From Streptomyces typhae (GTDB lineage: Bacteria; Actinomycetota; Actinomycetes; Streptomycetales; Streptomycetaceae): DNA of 48,173 nt. The stretch is from the NCBI RefSeq assembly GCF_009755605.1, contig NZ_WPNZ01000002.1, positions 1-48,173 of the forward strand, written 5' to 3'. A program made the translations under genes and the position numbers. Of the stretch, positions 33,491-41,638 are shown piece after piece (positions within the stretch are counted from its first letter, which is position 1; each line of letters begins with the position of its first letter). The notes under the pieces were generated by a model, which was not told the DNA's origin, searched no databases, and saw only the letters and a list, made by a program, of their open reading frames with translations.

Positions 33491-34822
33491 ATGGCCGGGC
33501 GCGAGCCGAACGAGAAGCTGAAACGGCTGCTGCACGAGTCGAGTTGGAGCGAGTCGCGGCTGGCCCGTGAAGTGAACCGTGTAGGCGCTGAAGCCGGAAC
33601 GCCTTTGCGCTACGGCCAATCCGCGGTGGCGCACTGGCTCAGTGGCACGATGCCCCAACGCAAGGTCCGCCGCTACGTCCTGGAAGCGCTGGCCCGCAAG
33701 TTGCAGCGCCCCGTCACACACGCGGAAGCAGGCTTCCCTGTCACAGCCCTACCGCCAACCACCCAGCCGGATACCGTAGAAGAGCTGATCGAGCTGGGGA
33801 GGTACGACATGGACCCGTCCCGCCGTGGCGTACTCGGAGCCACGCTGTTCTCCGTCGCCCTCACGATCCCGGACTGGCCCGACGTGGTGGGGCGCCTCGA
33901 AGCCGTTCGGACGGGCAGGAGCAGGCGGATCGGGTTCCGTGAGGTCGACGCCGTTGCCGCCGTGACCGAGAAGGTGTCGGAGCTGGACGACCAGTTCGGG
34001 GGACGGCACGCGCGCCCGATGGCCGCGGCGTTCCTTGTCAACACCGTGGCACCGCACCTCACGGCGGACGCCTCGGACGACGTGCGCAAAGCGCTGCTGT
34101 CCGCCACCTCGGATCTGCTCTACCTCACCGGGTTCATGGCGGTCGACGAGGGCGTCCACGGTGTGGCTCAGCGGTACTACATCAAGGCACTGGACTTCGC
34201 CGGAGCAGCAGACGACCACCTCACGTACTGCACCACGCTGCGGGGCATGAGCCTCCAGGCCATCGACCTCGGGCACGCCTCCCGCGCGGTACGCCTCGCG
34301 GACTCCGCCACCGCGGCCTCTCCGGCAGCAGGGCCACGCATGCGGGCCTTCCTTGCCGGGCAGCAGGCCCACGCGTACGCCGCCGACGGCGACCGGAGCA
34401 AAGCGCTCGCCTGCATCAAAGAGGCGGAAGCGGCGATGAACAAGGCAGAGTCCCGCGCCAAGGCATTCGGCAGCTACGCCCCTTCGTCACTGGCTTACCA
34501 CGTGTCCCAGGTCCGTTACGCGCTCGGCGACAGAACAGAAGCGGTGGAGGCCCTGAAGGAGTCCGACCGCCTCAGGGACAGCCACTACCGGCGCAGCAGC
34601 GTCCGGTACAACGCGTTGCTGGCCGAACGCCAGCTGGAGATCGGCCTGTTGGAGGAGGCCTGCGTCACCTGGCACCGCGTCCTGGACGACTACCCTCTCG
34701 TACAGTCCGGCAGCGCGGACGAAAAGGTCCGGCACATGAAGTCGCTGCTCCGTCCCCATCTGCGGAATCAGGCGGCTCGGGGGCTGTACGAGCGCGGGCG
34801 AGCCGCCACCGCTTCCGTTTGA
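33491..34822 (+). CDS. XRE-like helix-turn-helix regulator with TPR domain
   Basis: A 443-residue regulator. The N-terminal region (about 1-75) contains a helix-turn-helix of the Streptomyces XRE/NsdA-like type (LLHESSWSESRLAREVNRVG, YGQSAVAHWLSGTMPQRKVR). Residues about 150-430 are helical TPR repeats, for example YCTTLRGMSLQAIDLGHASR, FLAGQQAHAYAADGDRSKAL and YHVSQVRYALGDRTEAVEAL. Related regulators sense signals through the TPR part. It is divergent from the four-gene group 33363-31000 and probably controls it. Third-position GC looks lower than in flanking genes, in keeping with acquired DNA. Confidence 0.82.
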   Translation: MAGREPNEKLKRLLHESSWSESRLAREVNRVGAEAGTPLRYGQSAVAHWLSGTMPQRKVRRYVLEALARKLQRPVTHAEAGFPVTALPPTTQPDTVEELIELGRYDMDPSRRGVLGATLFSVALTIPDWPDVVGRLEAVRTGRSRRIGFREVDAVAAVTEKVSELDDQFGGRHARPMAAAFLVNTVAPHLTADASDDVRKALLSATSDLLYLTGFMAVDEGVHGVAQRYYIKALDFAGAADDHLTYCTTLRGMSLQAIDLGHASRAVRLADSATAASPAAGPRMRAFLAGQQAHAYAADGDRSKALACIKEAEAAMNKAESRAKAFGSYAPSSLAYHVSQVRYALGDRTEAVEALKESDRLRDSHYRRSSVRYNALLAERQLEIGLLEEACVTWHRVLDDYPLVQSGSADEKVRHMKSLLRPHLRNQAARGLYERGRAATASV

Positions 34823-34862
34823 GCTGCTGAGCAGAGCAGCTTGAGCTTCTGAGCAGAGCAGC
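34819..34862 (+). terminator. 22-bp tandem repeat forming two stem-loops over a stop codon
   Basis: Two 22-bp copies, 34819-34840 and 34841-34862, differ at one base. Each contains GCTGCT or GCTTCT facing AGCAGC, giving a 6-bp stem. The first copy contains the TGA stop of the regulator gene. Together they look like a duplicated terminator. Confidence 0.6.
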
Positions 34863-34918
34863 GCAGTGGAGAGCAGTGAAGGTGGGGAGGGGTCTGGGCT
34901 GGACGGGCTGGCGGGATG

Positions 34919-35347
34919 TCACCCGGCCTCCCACACCACCCCCGGCGGCCGAACCCCCGCACACACCGGCATCCCCTCTCCATCCGTGAGCCCCACCGTC
35001 CCCACGACCCGCCCCGCGGCGACCCCCGCAGGGGGCAGATCCGCGAACCAGAGCTTCGCGCGGCGGAACATCGCGAACTCGCCGCCGGGAGGGAGTTCGC
35101 CCCAGGTGAGGTAGAAGAAGCGTTCACCCCGTCTGCCCTGGACGTGGGGGCCCTTGAAGTCAGGGGTGCCGTCCGGGGCCGGGGTCACGGAGACCTCGAA
35201 CGCGAACACCGCCTCGGTGGCGTCCGCGCGCACGGCAGCCTCGGGTGCGGGCCCGCACTGCACCGCCACGTGCACGTCCCGGTACTCCCCGCACTCCGCC
35301 CCGGGCAGATCGCGGCCAATCAGGCGCACGGTCAGCTTCTGCGTCAT
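34919..35347 (-). CDS. DUF5990-family protein
   Basis: A 142-residue soluble protein that fits the DUF5990 family as remembered: LIGRDLPGAECGEYRDVHVA at the start, HVQGRRGERFFYLTWGELPP in the middle and EFAMFRRAKLWFADLPP with LTDGEGMPVCAGVRPP at the end. A beta-rich fold is likely. Function is unknown. The ATG at 35347 is the natural start. It lies just outside the accessory cassette and is convergent with the regulator gene. Confidence 0.8.
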   Translation of the reverse strand: MTQKLTVRLIGRDLPGAECGEYRDVHVAVQCGPAPEAAVRADATEAVFAFEVSVTPAPDGTPDFKGPHVQGRRGERFFYLTWGELPPGGEFAMFRRAKLWFADLPPAGVAAGRVVGTVGLTDGEGMPVCAGVRPPGVVWEAG

Positions 35348-35501
35348 GCCCCCAGTGCACCACGCGGGTCCGACACCCGCCCGCCCCGGACCGGGGATAC
35401 CGGATCACGCCAGGCGCTCCGGTTCCTCCCGCCGCAGCCGCCTCAGGAGCCGTTCGCCTGGGACGTACCGTCCCACCCGTGAAGCACGGGCGGCGGTGCG
35501 G

Positions 35502-36332
35502 TCAATGCGTCGTCGTCAGGATCGCTTCCGTCACCTCGTGGGGGCGGTCCCGCATCAGGAGGTGGCCTGCGGGGGCCAGCACGTGGAAGTCCGCACCGAG
35601 GATGGTGGCGAGGTGCTGTTGGCGGCGTATCCATGGGTCGTGGGCGGGAGTCGGCCGGGGCGTCGCCGCCAGGACCGCTACCGGTGTCGCGCCGGGCAGG
35701 GGGGCTCCCTCGCGCCTCATCAGGTCCAGCTCATGGGCCACGTCCCCGTACGTCGCGTACTCCGTGAGCGCCGCCCGCCACACCCTCCGGGAGCCGTACA
35801 GCGCCCACTGCTCCCGCGTCGGAGGCGTGGCCGAGCGGGCCCCGGCCACGCGCCGGGCCAGGGGGCCCACCGCCCGCGGCACCCCGAGCGCGCCCAGGGC
35901 GCCCGCCGCCCCCCGCGCGAGCGCGAGCCGGGCCTCCCGGAAGGGGACCGCCCGGGCCCCCTCCTCCACGCTGGAGTCGACCAGGACGAGGCCCGCCGTC
36001 CGACCGGGACACAGCCGCGCGAACGCCTCCGCGTGCAGGCCCGCGAGCGAATGCCCCACCACGGTCACCGCCTCCCCGCCGAAGCCGAGCGCGTCGAGCA
36101 CCCGCCCGATCCGCTCGGCCTCCCCGACCAGCGTGGGCGCCCGACGCGCGGGCCCGCTGCGCCCGAGTCCGGGCCGGTCGAAGCGGACGACGGTACGGGA
36201 CCGGGCCAACAGGGCGACCACCGGATCCCACTCGCGGCAGGCGAGCCCGAGCCCCGCGCTGAGCACGCACACCGGCCCGCCGCCCGACACCCGCACATGG
36301 TGCGGCACCCCGCCGATGTCGACACGCCTCAC
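35502..36332 (-). CDS. alpha/beta hydrolase
   Basis: A 276-residue alpha/beta hydrolase-fold protein. The oxyanion region is VCVLSAGLGLACREWDPV, the strand-5 segment is VVRFDRPGLGRSG, the nucleophile elbow is VVGHSLAGLHAEAF (Ser of GHSLAG), and the catalytic His is probably in LAPAGHLLMRDRP. The substrate is unknown. The GTG start at 36332 overlaps the stop of the upstream DUF998 gene in a GTGA arrangement, so the two are translationally coupled. Longer in-frame upstream sequence belongs to the DUF998 gene in another frame. Confidence 0.87.
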   Translation of the reverse strand: MRRVDIGGVPHHVRVSGGGPVCVLSAGLGLACREWDPVVALLARSRTVVRFDRPGLGRSGPARRAPTLVGEAERIGRVLDALGFGGEAVTVVGHSLAGLHAEAFARLCPGRTAGLVLVDSSVEEGARAVPFREARLALARGAAGALGALGVPRAVGPLARRVAGARSATPPTREQWALYGSRRVWRAALTEYATYGDVAHELDLMRREGAPLPGATPVAVLAATPRPTPAHDPWIRRQQHLATILGADFHVLAPAGHLLMRDRPHEVTEAILTTTH

Positions 36333-37093
36333 GTACGCCGCCGCCCCGCCCTCACCAGCCACGCCACCACCACCAACCACACCGCGATCGTCAGCAACTG
36401 CACCCGCTGGGCCACGCCCAGCCCCCACGTACCGTGTCCGGCGTCGAACGCCGCGACCGCAGCCAGCGTCCATACGGTGGCGATCAGTTCGAGTCCCACG
36501 AGGACGAGCAGGAACCGGCCCGTCCTGGCCTCCGTCCTTGCCTCCGTACTGGCCTCCTCCGGGGCTCCGCAGCTGCGCACAAGGACCGCCAGGAGCACCA
36601 TCCCCACCAACGCCCCCGCCACCGCCACACTGCTGCTGACCGCGTGCGCGGCGTGCGTCAGGGGCACCGCGCCCGCCCGCTCCCGTGCCGCGCAGGCCGC
36701 GTCCGCCGTGGGCGCGCAGGACAGCGGGAGCCGAGAGTCGGCCGCCGTCGCGGCGCCGAAGACGGCGACACCTCCCCACCCGCCCGCGGCGAGCAGCCCA
36801 CGGCCGCGCGACACGGCACGCGGGCGCAGCCACAGCAGCCCGCCGACCGCCCCCGCGCACACCAGGACCCCCGCCGCGAGATCGAGCGTGCGGAAGAACG
36901 TGCCGTACGGCTGGTCCTTCGCGGCGAGTTCGCTCACGTACGTACGCAGCGGCGAGAGCCCCGTCGGCAGAAACGCCTCCAAGGTCCAGGTGGTGTAGGC
37001 GAGGGCCCCGAGCGTGAGGAGGACCGCGACGGCCGTACGGGGGGCGGCGCGGGCCGATCCGGTGGCCGGGGGCCCTGGCTGCTCGGGTGACAT
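36329..37093 (-). CDS. DUF998 integral membrane protein
   Basis: A 254-residue protein with about six membrane helices, including VAVLLTLGALAYTTWTLEAF, LDLAAGVLVCAGAVGGLLWL and LLTIAVWLVVVAWLVRAG. The LSPLRTYVSELAAKDQPYG segment after the first helix is the DUF998 hallmark. Two Cys in the loop after helix three (LSCAPTADAACAA) may pair outside the cell. Function is unknown. It is the first gene of a two-gene operon with the alpha/beta hydrolase, which starts within its stop codon. Confidence 0.85.
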   Translation of the reverse strand: MSPEQPGPPATGSARAAPRTAVAVLLTLGALAYTTWTLEAFLPTGLSPLRTYVSELAAKDQPYGTFFRTLDLAAGVLVCAGAVGGLLWLRPRAVSRGRGLLAAGGWGGVAVFGAATAADSRLPLSCAPTADAACAARERAGAVPLTHAAHAVSSSVAVAGALVGMVLLAVLVRSCGAPEEASTEARTEARTGRFLLVLVGLELIATVWTLAAVAAFDAGHGTWGLGVAQRVQLLTIAVWLVVVAWLVRAGRRRT

Positions 37094-37252
37094 ACGAGGA
37101 CAAAGGCTAGTTCGGGGGGTGTGCGCTCTTCTGGTCAGGGTGAATCCACTCCGGCATGCCCTGTTTCGTCCGATGTCGTCATGGGCTCATGATTGTCGGA
37201 AGGGGCCGGGCCCGCATGTCACCCGATACCCAGGAGGGGTAGGCTCCGGGCC

Positions 37253-37756
37253 GTGATCCCGAAGAGCCCGACACACGCGGCAACGCGTGCGACACCGCGT
37301 GCGAGCCGCCTCGCGCTGCTCGTCGTGCTGCTCTTCGGCATCGTGGCCATGCATTCGCTCGGCCATCCCCGGGAGCACGGGGCGGGCGCCGAACGGGGTA
37401 CGGGCGGGCATGTGGCGGGTGCTCCGGGTGGCGGGCACGTGACGGGCGCTCGCGTAGACGGGTACGCCGTCACGGCCCCCGTGTACGCCGGGGCGGGCGG
37501 CACACAGCCGCACTCCGGAGCGGTGGCCGCGCCCCGGTCTCCCGCTCCGCACGACCCCGGCACGGACCCCCTCTCCGTCTGTCTGGCGGTCCTCGGCGCC
37601 GCCCTCACCCTCGCCCTGCTGCACGCCGCGGTCCGCCACCGGCCCGGGGGCGCCCTCGTCCCCGGGCACCGGCTCGCCCGGCTGCTCGACGCGCTGCGGC
37701 CGAATCCGCCGCCGCCCCGCGATCTCCTCACCCGTCTGTCCGTGCTGCGCGTATAG
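37253..37756 (+). CDS. DUF6153-like membrane protein
   Basis: A 167-residue small membrane protein with an N-terminal helix (LALLVVLLFGIVAMHSLGHP), a Gly/Ala/His-rich extracytoplasmic loop, a second hydrophobic helix (VCLAVLGAALTLALLHAAV) and a C-terminal tail ending PPRDLLTRLSVLRV. The MH motif and the tail resemble actinomycete DUF6153 proteins, which often neighbour copper-related genes. A GTG start at 37253 is assumed; AGGAGGGG lies about 13 nt upstream, longer than ideal. The multicopper oxidase gene follows on the same strand. Confidence 0.6.
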   Translation: MIPKSPTHAATRATPRASRLALLVVLLFGIVAMHSLGHPREHGAGAERGTGGHVAGAPGGGHVTGARVDGYAVTAPVYAGAGGTQPHSGAVAAPRSPAPHDPGTDPLSVCLAVLGAALTLALLHAAVRHRPGGALVPGHRLARLLDALRPNPPPPRDLLTRLSVLRV

Positions 37757-37933
37757 GCCGCCGCACCGGCTGCTTCGCGCTGCCCGCACGTCCGGGGGTC
37801 CGGGTCCCTGGACCGAGGCCTCCGGGCGTCCAGCGGTGCACCAGAAGCAGCAGACGCGCCCTCTGCACGCATCACGCGGCCACGCATCACGCGCCACGCG
37901 CCGCGCACCACACAGACGAGGTGTTCATCAGTC

Positions 37934-39610
37934 ATGCGCAAACCGATCACGCGCATCTCCGGTCCGACGTCCACGGACCTCCCGTCCGACCTTTCCAGCC
38001 CGACGCGGCGCGCCCTGCTCGGCGCGGCAGCCGGCGCCGCGGGCGCGGCACTCGTGACGGCCTGCTCCGGGAACGGGAGCGGGAAGGGGAGCGGGGGCGG
38101 CGGCTCCCACTCCGGTCACTCCGGCGGCGACGCCGGTCACTCCGCGGCGCCGACGGGCTTCGTGTCGCCCACCGGCAAGGAGGTCGCCGCCGCCGAGCGC
38201 GCCCGCCGCGGGAGCGGCCGGGTCCGCGAGGTCCGGCTGACGGCCGCCAAGGCCACGCTCGACCTGGGCGGCCCCACGGTACCGACGTGGGCGTACGGAG
38301 AGGACCTGCCCGGCAAGGAGGTCCGCGTCACCGCGGGCGACACCCTCGCCCTCACGCTCGCCAACCACCTCCCCGAGGCCACGTCCCTGCACTGGCACGG
38401 CCTCGCCCTGCGCAACGACATGGACGGCGTCCCCGGCCTCACCCAGCGCGCCGTCGCCCCCGGCGCCGACTTCACGTACCGCTTCAAGATCCCGCACCCG
38501 GGGACGTACTGGTTCCACCCGCACTCCGGCACCCAGCAGGACCGCGGCCTGTACGCGCCCCTGATCGTCGACGACCCGCGGGAGCCGCTGCGGTACGACG
38601 AGGAGTGGGTGGTCGTCCTCGACGACTGGGTCGACGGGGTGGACGGCTCGACGCCGGACGCGGTCCTGAGCGAACTGCGGGCCGGGATGGACGGCGGCAT
38701 GGACCATGGAAGCGGAAGTGGGGGCGGAGGCGGGGGGCACGAAGGCCACGGCACGGCGACCGGGCCCACCGGTCCCTCCCGCATGATGATGGGCGCGCGC
38801 AGCGCCATCCTCGGCCCGGACGCGGGCGACGTGGCGTACCCGCACTACCTGATCAACGGCCGGACGCCCCGCTCCCCCGCCGTCTTCCGCGCCCGCCCCG
38901 GCGACCGCGTCCGGCTGCGCCTGATCAACGCGGGCGGGGACACGGCGTTCCGTGTGGCCCTCGGCGGCCACGAGCTGACGGTGACGCACACGGACGGCTT
39001 CCCGGTGCGGCACCGGAAGGCCGACGCGCTCCTGATCGGCATGGGCGAGCGGTACGACGTCCTCGTCACCGCCGGGGACGGTGTCTTCCCGCTGACGGCC
39101 GTGGCCGAGGGCAAGAAGGCCGCGGCGCAGGCGGTGCTGCGTACGGGAGGCGGCAGGCCACCGGCGGCGTCCGTGCGGCCGAGGGAGCTGAAGGGCCGCG
39201 TCCTGCTCGCCGACCGGCTCACGGCCGACGACTCGGTGGCACTGCCCGACCGGGCACCGGACCGCACGATCAGGATTCGGCTGACCGGCGGCATGCGGAG
39301 GTACGACTGGGCGTTCGACGGCAAGCCCTACACACCCGGGCAGCGGCATCCCGTGCGCGCCGGTGAACGGGTGCGCCTGGTGTTCAGCAACGGCACGACG
39401 ATGTGGCATCCGCTGCATCTGCACGGCCACACCTTCGCCCTCGCGGGCGCCCCGGGCCGCCCCCGCAAGGACACGGCGGTGGTCCTGCCGAACGGCACCC
39501 TGACGGTGGACTTCGACGCCGACAATCCGGGCCTGTGGATGATCCACTGCCACAACGTCTACCACGCGGAGGCGGGCATGATGACGGTTCTCGGCTACCG
39601 CACTCGGTAG
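37934..39610 (+). CDS. multicopper oxidase, TAT-exported lipoprotein
   Basis: A 558-residue periplasmic-type multicopper oxidase. The N-terminal signal has a twin arginine (SPTRRALLGAAAGAAG) and a lipobox-like VTAC, so it may be lipid-anchored. A Gly/Ser/His-rich linker (about 40-75) could bind copper. All four copper-ligand motifs are visible: HWHG, HPHSGTQ, HPLHLHGH and HCHNVYHAEAGMM. It would oxidise phenols or metal ions such as Cu(I) with reduction of O2 to water. Adjacent to a DUF6153-like gene and followed by a strong hairpin terminator. Confidence 0.93.
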   Translation: MRKPITRISGPTSTDLPSDLSSPTRRALLGAAAGAAGAALVTACSGNGSGKGSGGGGSHSGHSGGDAGHSAAPTGFVSPTGKEVAAAERARRGSGRVREVRLTAAKATLDLGGPTVPTWAYGEDLPGKEVRVTAGDTLALTLANHLPEATSLHWHGLALRNDMDGVPGLTQRAVAPGADFTYRFKIPHPGTYWFHPHSGTQQDRGLYAPLIVDDPREPLRYDEEWVVVLDDWVDGVDGSTPDAVLSELRAGMDGGMDHGSGSGGGGGGHEGHGTATGPTGPSRMMMGARSAILGPDAGDVAYPHYLINGRTPRSPAVFRARPGDRVRLRLINAGGDTAFRVALGGHELTVTHTDGFPVRHRKADALLIGMGERYDVLVTAGDGVFPLTAVAEGKKAAAQAVLRTGGGRPPAASVRPRELKGRVLLADRLTADDSVALPDRAPDRTIRIRLTGGMRRYDWAFDGKPYTPGQRHPVRAGERVRLVFSNGTTMWHPLHLHGHTFALAGAPGRPRKDTAVVLPNGTLTVDFDADNPGLWMIHCHNVYHAEAGMMTVLGYRTR

Positions 39611-39619
39611 CGGCACCCG

Positions 39620-39647
39620 GCGGACGCGCCTCGCGGGGCGCGTCCGC
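39620..39647 (+). terminator. strong hairpin after the multicopper oxidase gene
   Basis: GCGGACGCGCC (39620-39630) pairs perfectly with GGCGCGTCCGC (39637-39647) across a 6-nt loop, starting 10 bp after the stop codon. No T tract follows. Confidence 0.7.
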
Positions 39648-39705
39648 AACGTCGTGAGCCGAGTCGCCGGGACGGTTCACCAGGACATCGCGTCGCTTTG
39701 ACGAT

Positions 39706-39711
39706 TAGACT
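39706..39711 (+). promoter_or_regulatory. -10-like TAGACT before nadE
   Basis: TAGACT ends 6 nt before the GTG start at 39718, and no ribosome-binding site is present. This is consistent with a leaderless nadE transcript. Confidence 0.45.
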
Positions 39712-39717
39712 GGCCGC

Positions 39718-41472
39718 GTGCCTCAACTACGCCTCGCACTGAATCAGATCGACTCGACCGTCGGCGATCTCGCGCGGAACGCCGAGGCGATCGTGCACTG
39801 GACCCGGCACTCCGCCGAGCAGGGGGCGCATCTGGTCGCCTTCCCCGAGATGGCACTGACCGGCTATCCCGTGGAGGACCTCGCGCTGCGCTCCTCCTTC
39901 GTCGACGCCTCGCGCCGGGCGCTGCGCGCGCTCGCGGCGCGCCTCGCCGACGAGGGTCTCGGCGAACTGCCCGTGGTGGTCGGCTATCTGGACCGCACGG
40001 AGGAGGCGAAGCCGCGCTACGGCCAGCCCGCGGGCGCGCCCCGCAACGCGGGCGCGGTGCTGCACCGCGGCGGCGTCGCCCTCACCTTCTCCAAGCACCA
40101 CCTGCCCAACTACGGCGTCTTCGACGAGTTCCGGTACTTCGTGCCGGGCGAGACGCTGCCCGTGGTCCGGGTGCACGGGATCGACGTGGCGCTCGCGATC
40201 TGCGAGGACCTGTGGCAGGACGGCGGCCGGGTGCCCGCCGCGCGCACCGCGGGCGCGGGCCTCCTGCTGTCCGTCAACGCCTCGCCGTACGAGCAGAACA
40301 AGGACGACCAGCGCCTGGACCTGGTGCGCAAGCGCGCCCAGGAGGCGGGGTGCACGACGGCGTACCTGGCGACGACCGGCGGCCAGGACGAGCTGGTCTT
40401 CGACGGCGACTCGATCGTGGTGGACAAGGACGGCGAAGTGATCGCGCGGGCACCGCAGTTCGCGGAGGGCTGCGTGGTCCTCGACCTGGAGCTGCCCGCG
40501 GCGGGGCCGGTGCCGCAGGGCGTCGTCGGCGGCGACGGGCTGCGCGTCGAGCACGTCACGCTGTCCGGGGAGCCGCTGCCCGCGTACGAGGCGGAGTTCG
40601 GCGGCGGGTACGCGGACCGGCTCGACGACGCCGAGGAGGTGTACTCGGCGCTGGTGGTGGGGTTGCGCGCGTACGTCACCAAGAACGGTTTCCGCTCCGT
40701 GCTCATCGGGCTCTCCGGGGGCATCGACTCGGCGCTGACCGCGGCGATCGCCTGCGACGCGGTGGGCGCTGCGAACGTGTACGGGGTCGCGATGCCGTCG
40801 CGGTACTCCTCCGAGCACTCCCTGACCGACGCGGAGGAGTTGGCGCGGCGCACGGGGCTCACCCTCCGTACGGTGCCGATCGCGCCGATGTTCGACGCGT
40901 ACATGGAGTCCCTGGAGCTGTCCGGGCTCGCCGAGGAGAACCTTCAGTCCCGGCTGCGCGGGACCATGCTGATGGCCCTCTCCAACCAGGAGGGGCACCT
41001 CGTCCTCGCGCCGGGCAACAAGTCGGAGCTGGCGGTCGGCTATTCGACGCTGTACGGGGACTCGGTCGGCGGCTACGGTCCCATCAAGGACGTCTACAAG
41101 TCCTCGGTGTTCCGGCTCGCCCGCTGGCGCAACCAGGCCGCCGCGGAGCGCGGGGAGACGCCGCCGGTGCCGGACAACTCGATCACCAAGCCGCCGAGCG
41201 CGGAGTTGCGGCCGGGGCAGGTGGACACGGACTCCCTGCCCGACTATCCGGTCCTCGACGGGATTCTGGAGCTGTACGTGGACCGGGACCAAGGGGCCGA
41301 CGCCATTGTCGCCGCCGGGTACGACGCGGAGCTCGTCACGCGGACGCTGCGCATGGTCGACACCGCCGAGTACAAGCGGCGGCAGTATCCGCCGGGTACG
41401 AAGATCTCCCCGAAGGGGTTCGGGAAGGACCGGCGGCTGCCCATCACCAACCACTGGCGCGAGGACGGCTGA
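39718..41472 (+). CDS. nadE: NAD+ synthase, glutamine-hydrolysing
   Basis: A 584-residue two-domain enzyme. The N-terminal nitrilase-like glutaminase has its catalytic triad at Glu44 (FPEMALTGYP), Lys126 (SKHHLPNYG) and Cys162 (AICEDLWQDG). The C-terminal synthetase has the ATP pyrophosphatase P-loop GLSGGIDSALTAAIA and the segment GNKSELAVGYSTLYGD. It makes NAD+ from deamido-NAD+, ATP and glutamine-derived ammonia. The GTG start at 39718 gives the family N-terminus (PQLRLALNQIDSTVGDL). Convergent with the DHA1 exporter gene. Confidence 0.97.
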   Translation: MPQLRLALNQIDSTVGDLARNAEAIVHWTRHSAEQGAHLVAFPEMALTGYPVEDLALRSSFVDASRRALRALAARLADEGLGELPVVVGYLDRTEEAKPRYGQPAGAPRNAGAVLHRGGVALTFSKHHLPNYGVFDEFRYFVPGETLPVVRVHGIDVALAICEDLWQDGGRVPAARTAGAGLLLSVNASPYEQNKDDQRLDLVRKRAQEAGCTTAYLATTGGQDELVFDGDSIVVDKDGEVIARAPQFAEGCVVLDLELPAAGPVPQGVVGGDGLRVEHVTLSGEPLPAYEAEFGGGYADRLDDAEEVYSALVVGLRAYVTKNGFRSVLIGLSGGIDSALTAAIACDAVGAANVYGVAMPSRYSSEHSLTDAEELARRTGLTLRTVPIAPMFDAYMESLELSGLAEENLQSRLRGTMLMALSNQEGHLVLAPGNKSELAVGYSTLYGDSVGGYGPIKDVYKSSVFRLARWRNQAAAERGETPPVPDNSITKPPSAELRPGQVDTDSLPDYPVLDGILELYVDRDQGADAIVAAGYDAELVTRTLRMVDTAEYKRRQYPPGTKISPKGFGKDRRLPITNHWREDG

Positions 41473-41539
41473 CCGCCTGGGCTCGCCGGGGGGTTGTTCC
41501 TCGCCTGCGGCCCGGTGGGGGTTGCTCCTCCCCTCCGCT

Positions 41540-41580
41540 ACCGCGGCGGAAAGCCTTCCCACCCACCCGTTTCCAGCCAG
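41540..41580 (-). repeat. diverged copy of the G-rich intergenic repeat
   Basis: Read on the minus strand, this segment contains ACGGGTGGGTGGGAA followed by a CCGCCGCGG-type stem. That is the same order of elements as in the 73-bp array at 1-276 (ACGGGCGGGCGGGTGGGAA, then CCGCGCAGCGG). It lies in the 166-bp gap after nadE. Confidence 0.45.
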
Positions 41581-41590
41581 CCGACAGGCG

Positions 41591-41618
41591 CGGGCACAGC
41601 CCCCGTGCCGGGTGCCCG
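41591..41618. terminator. hairpin between nadE and the DHA1 exporter gene
   Basis: CGGGCAC (41591-41597) pairs with GTGCCCG (41612-41618); an alternative GGCAC/GTGCC stem overlaps it. It sits between convergent genes and could terminate either one. Confidence 0.45.
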
Positions 41619-41638
41619 GCCCTGGGCGTCAGGGAAGG

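Noticed and set aside
31000..34822. Cassette as a prophage or integrated plasmid remnant
   Set aside because: No integrase, excisionase, replication or structural genes and no tRNA end are visible. The flanking repeats differ from each other, so they are not matching attachment sites.
39727..41562. Minus-strand open frame across nadE
   Set aside because: It is a shadow frame; nadE has the full glutaminase triad and the ATP-binding loop.
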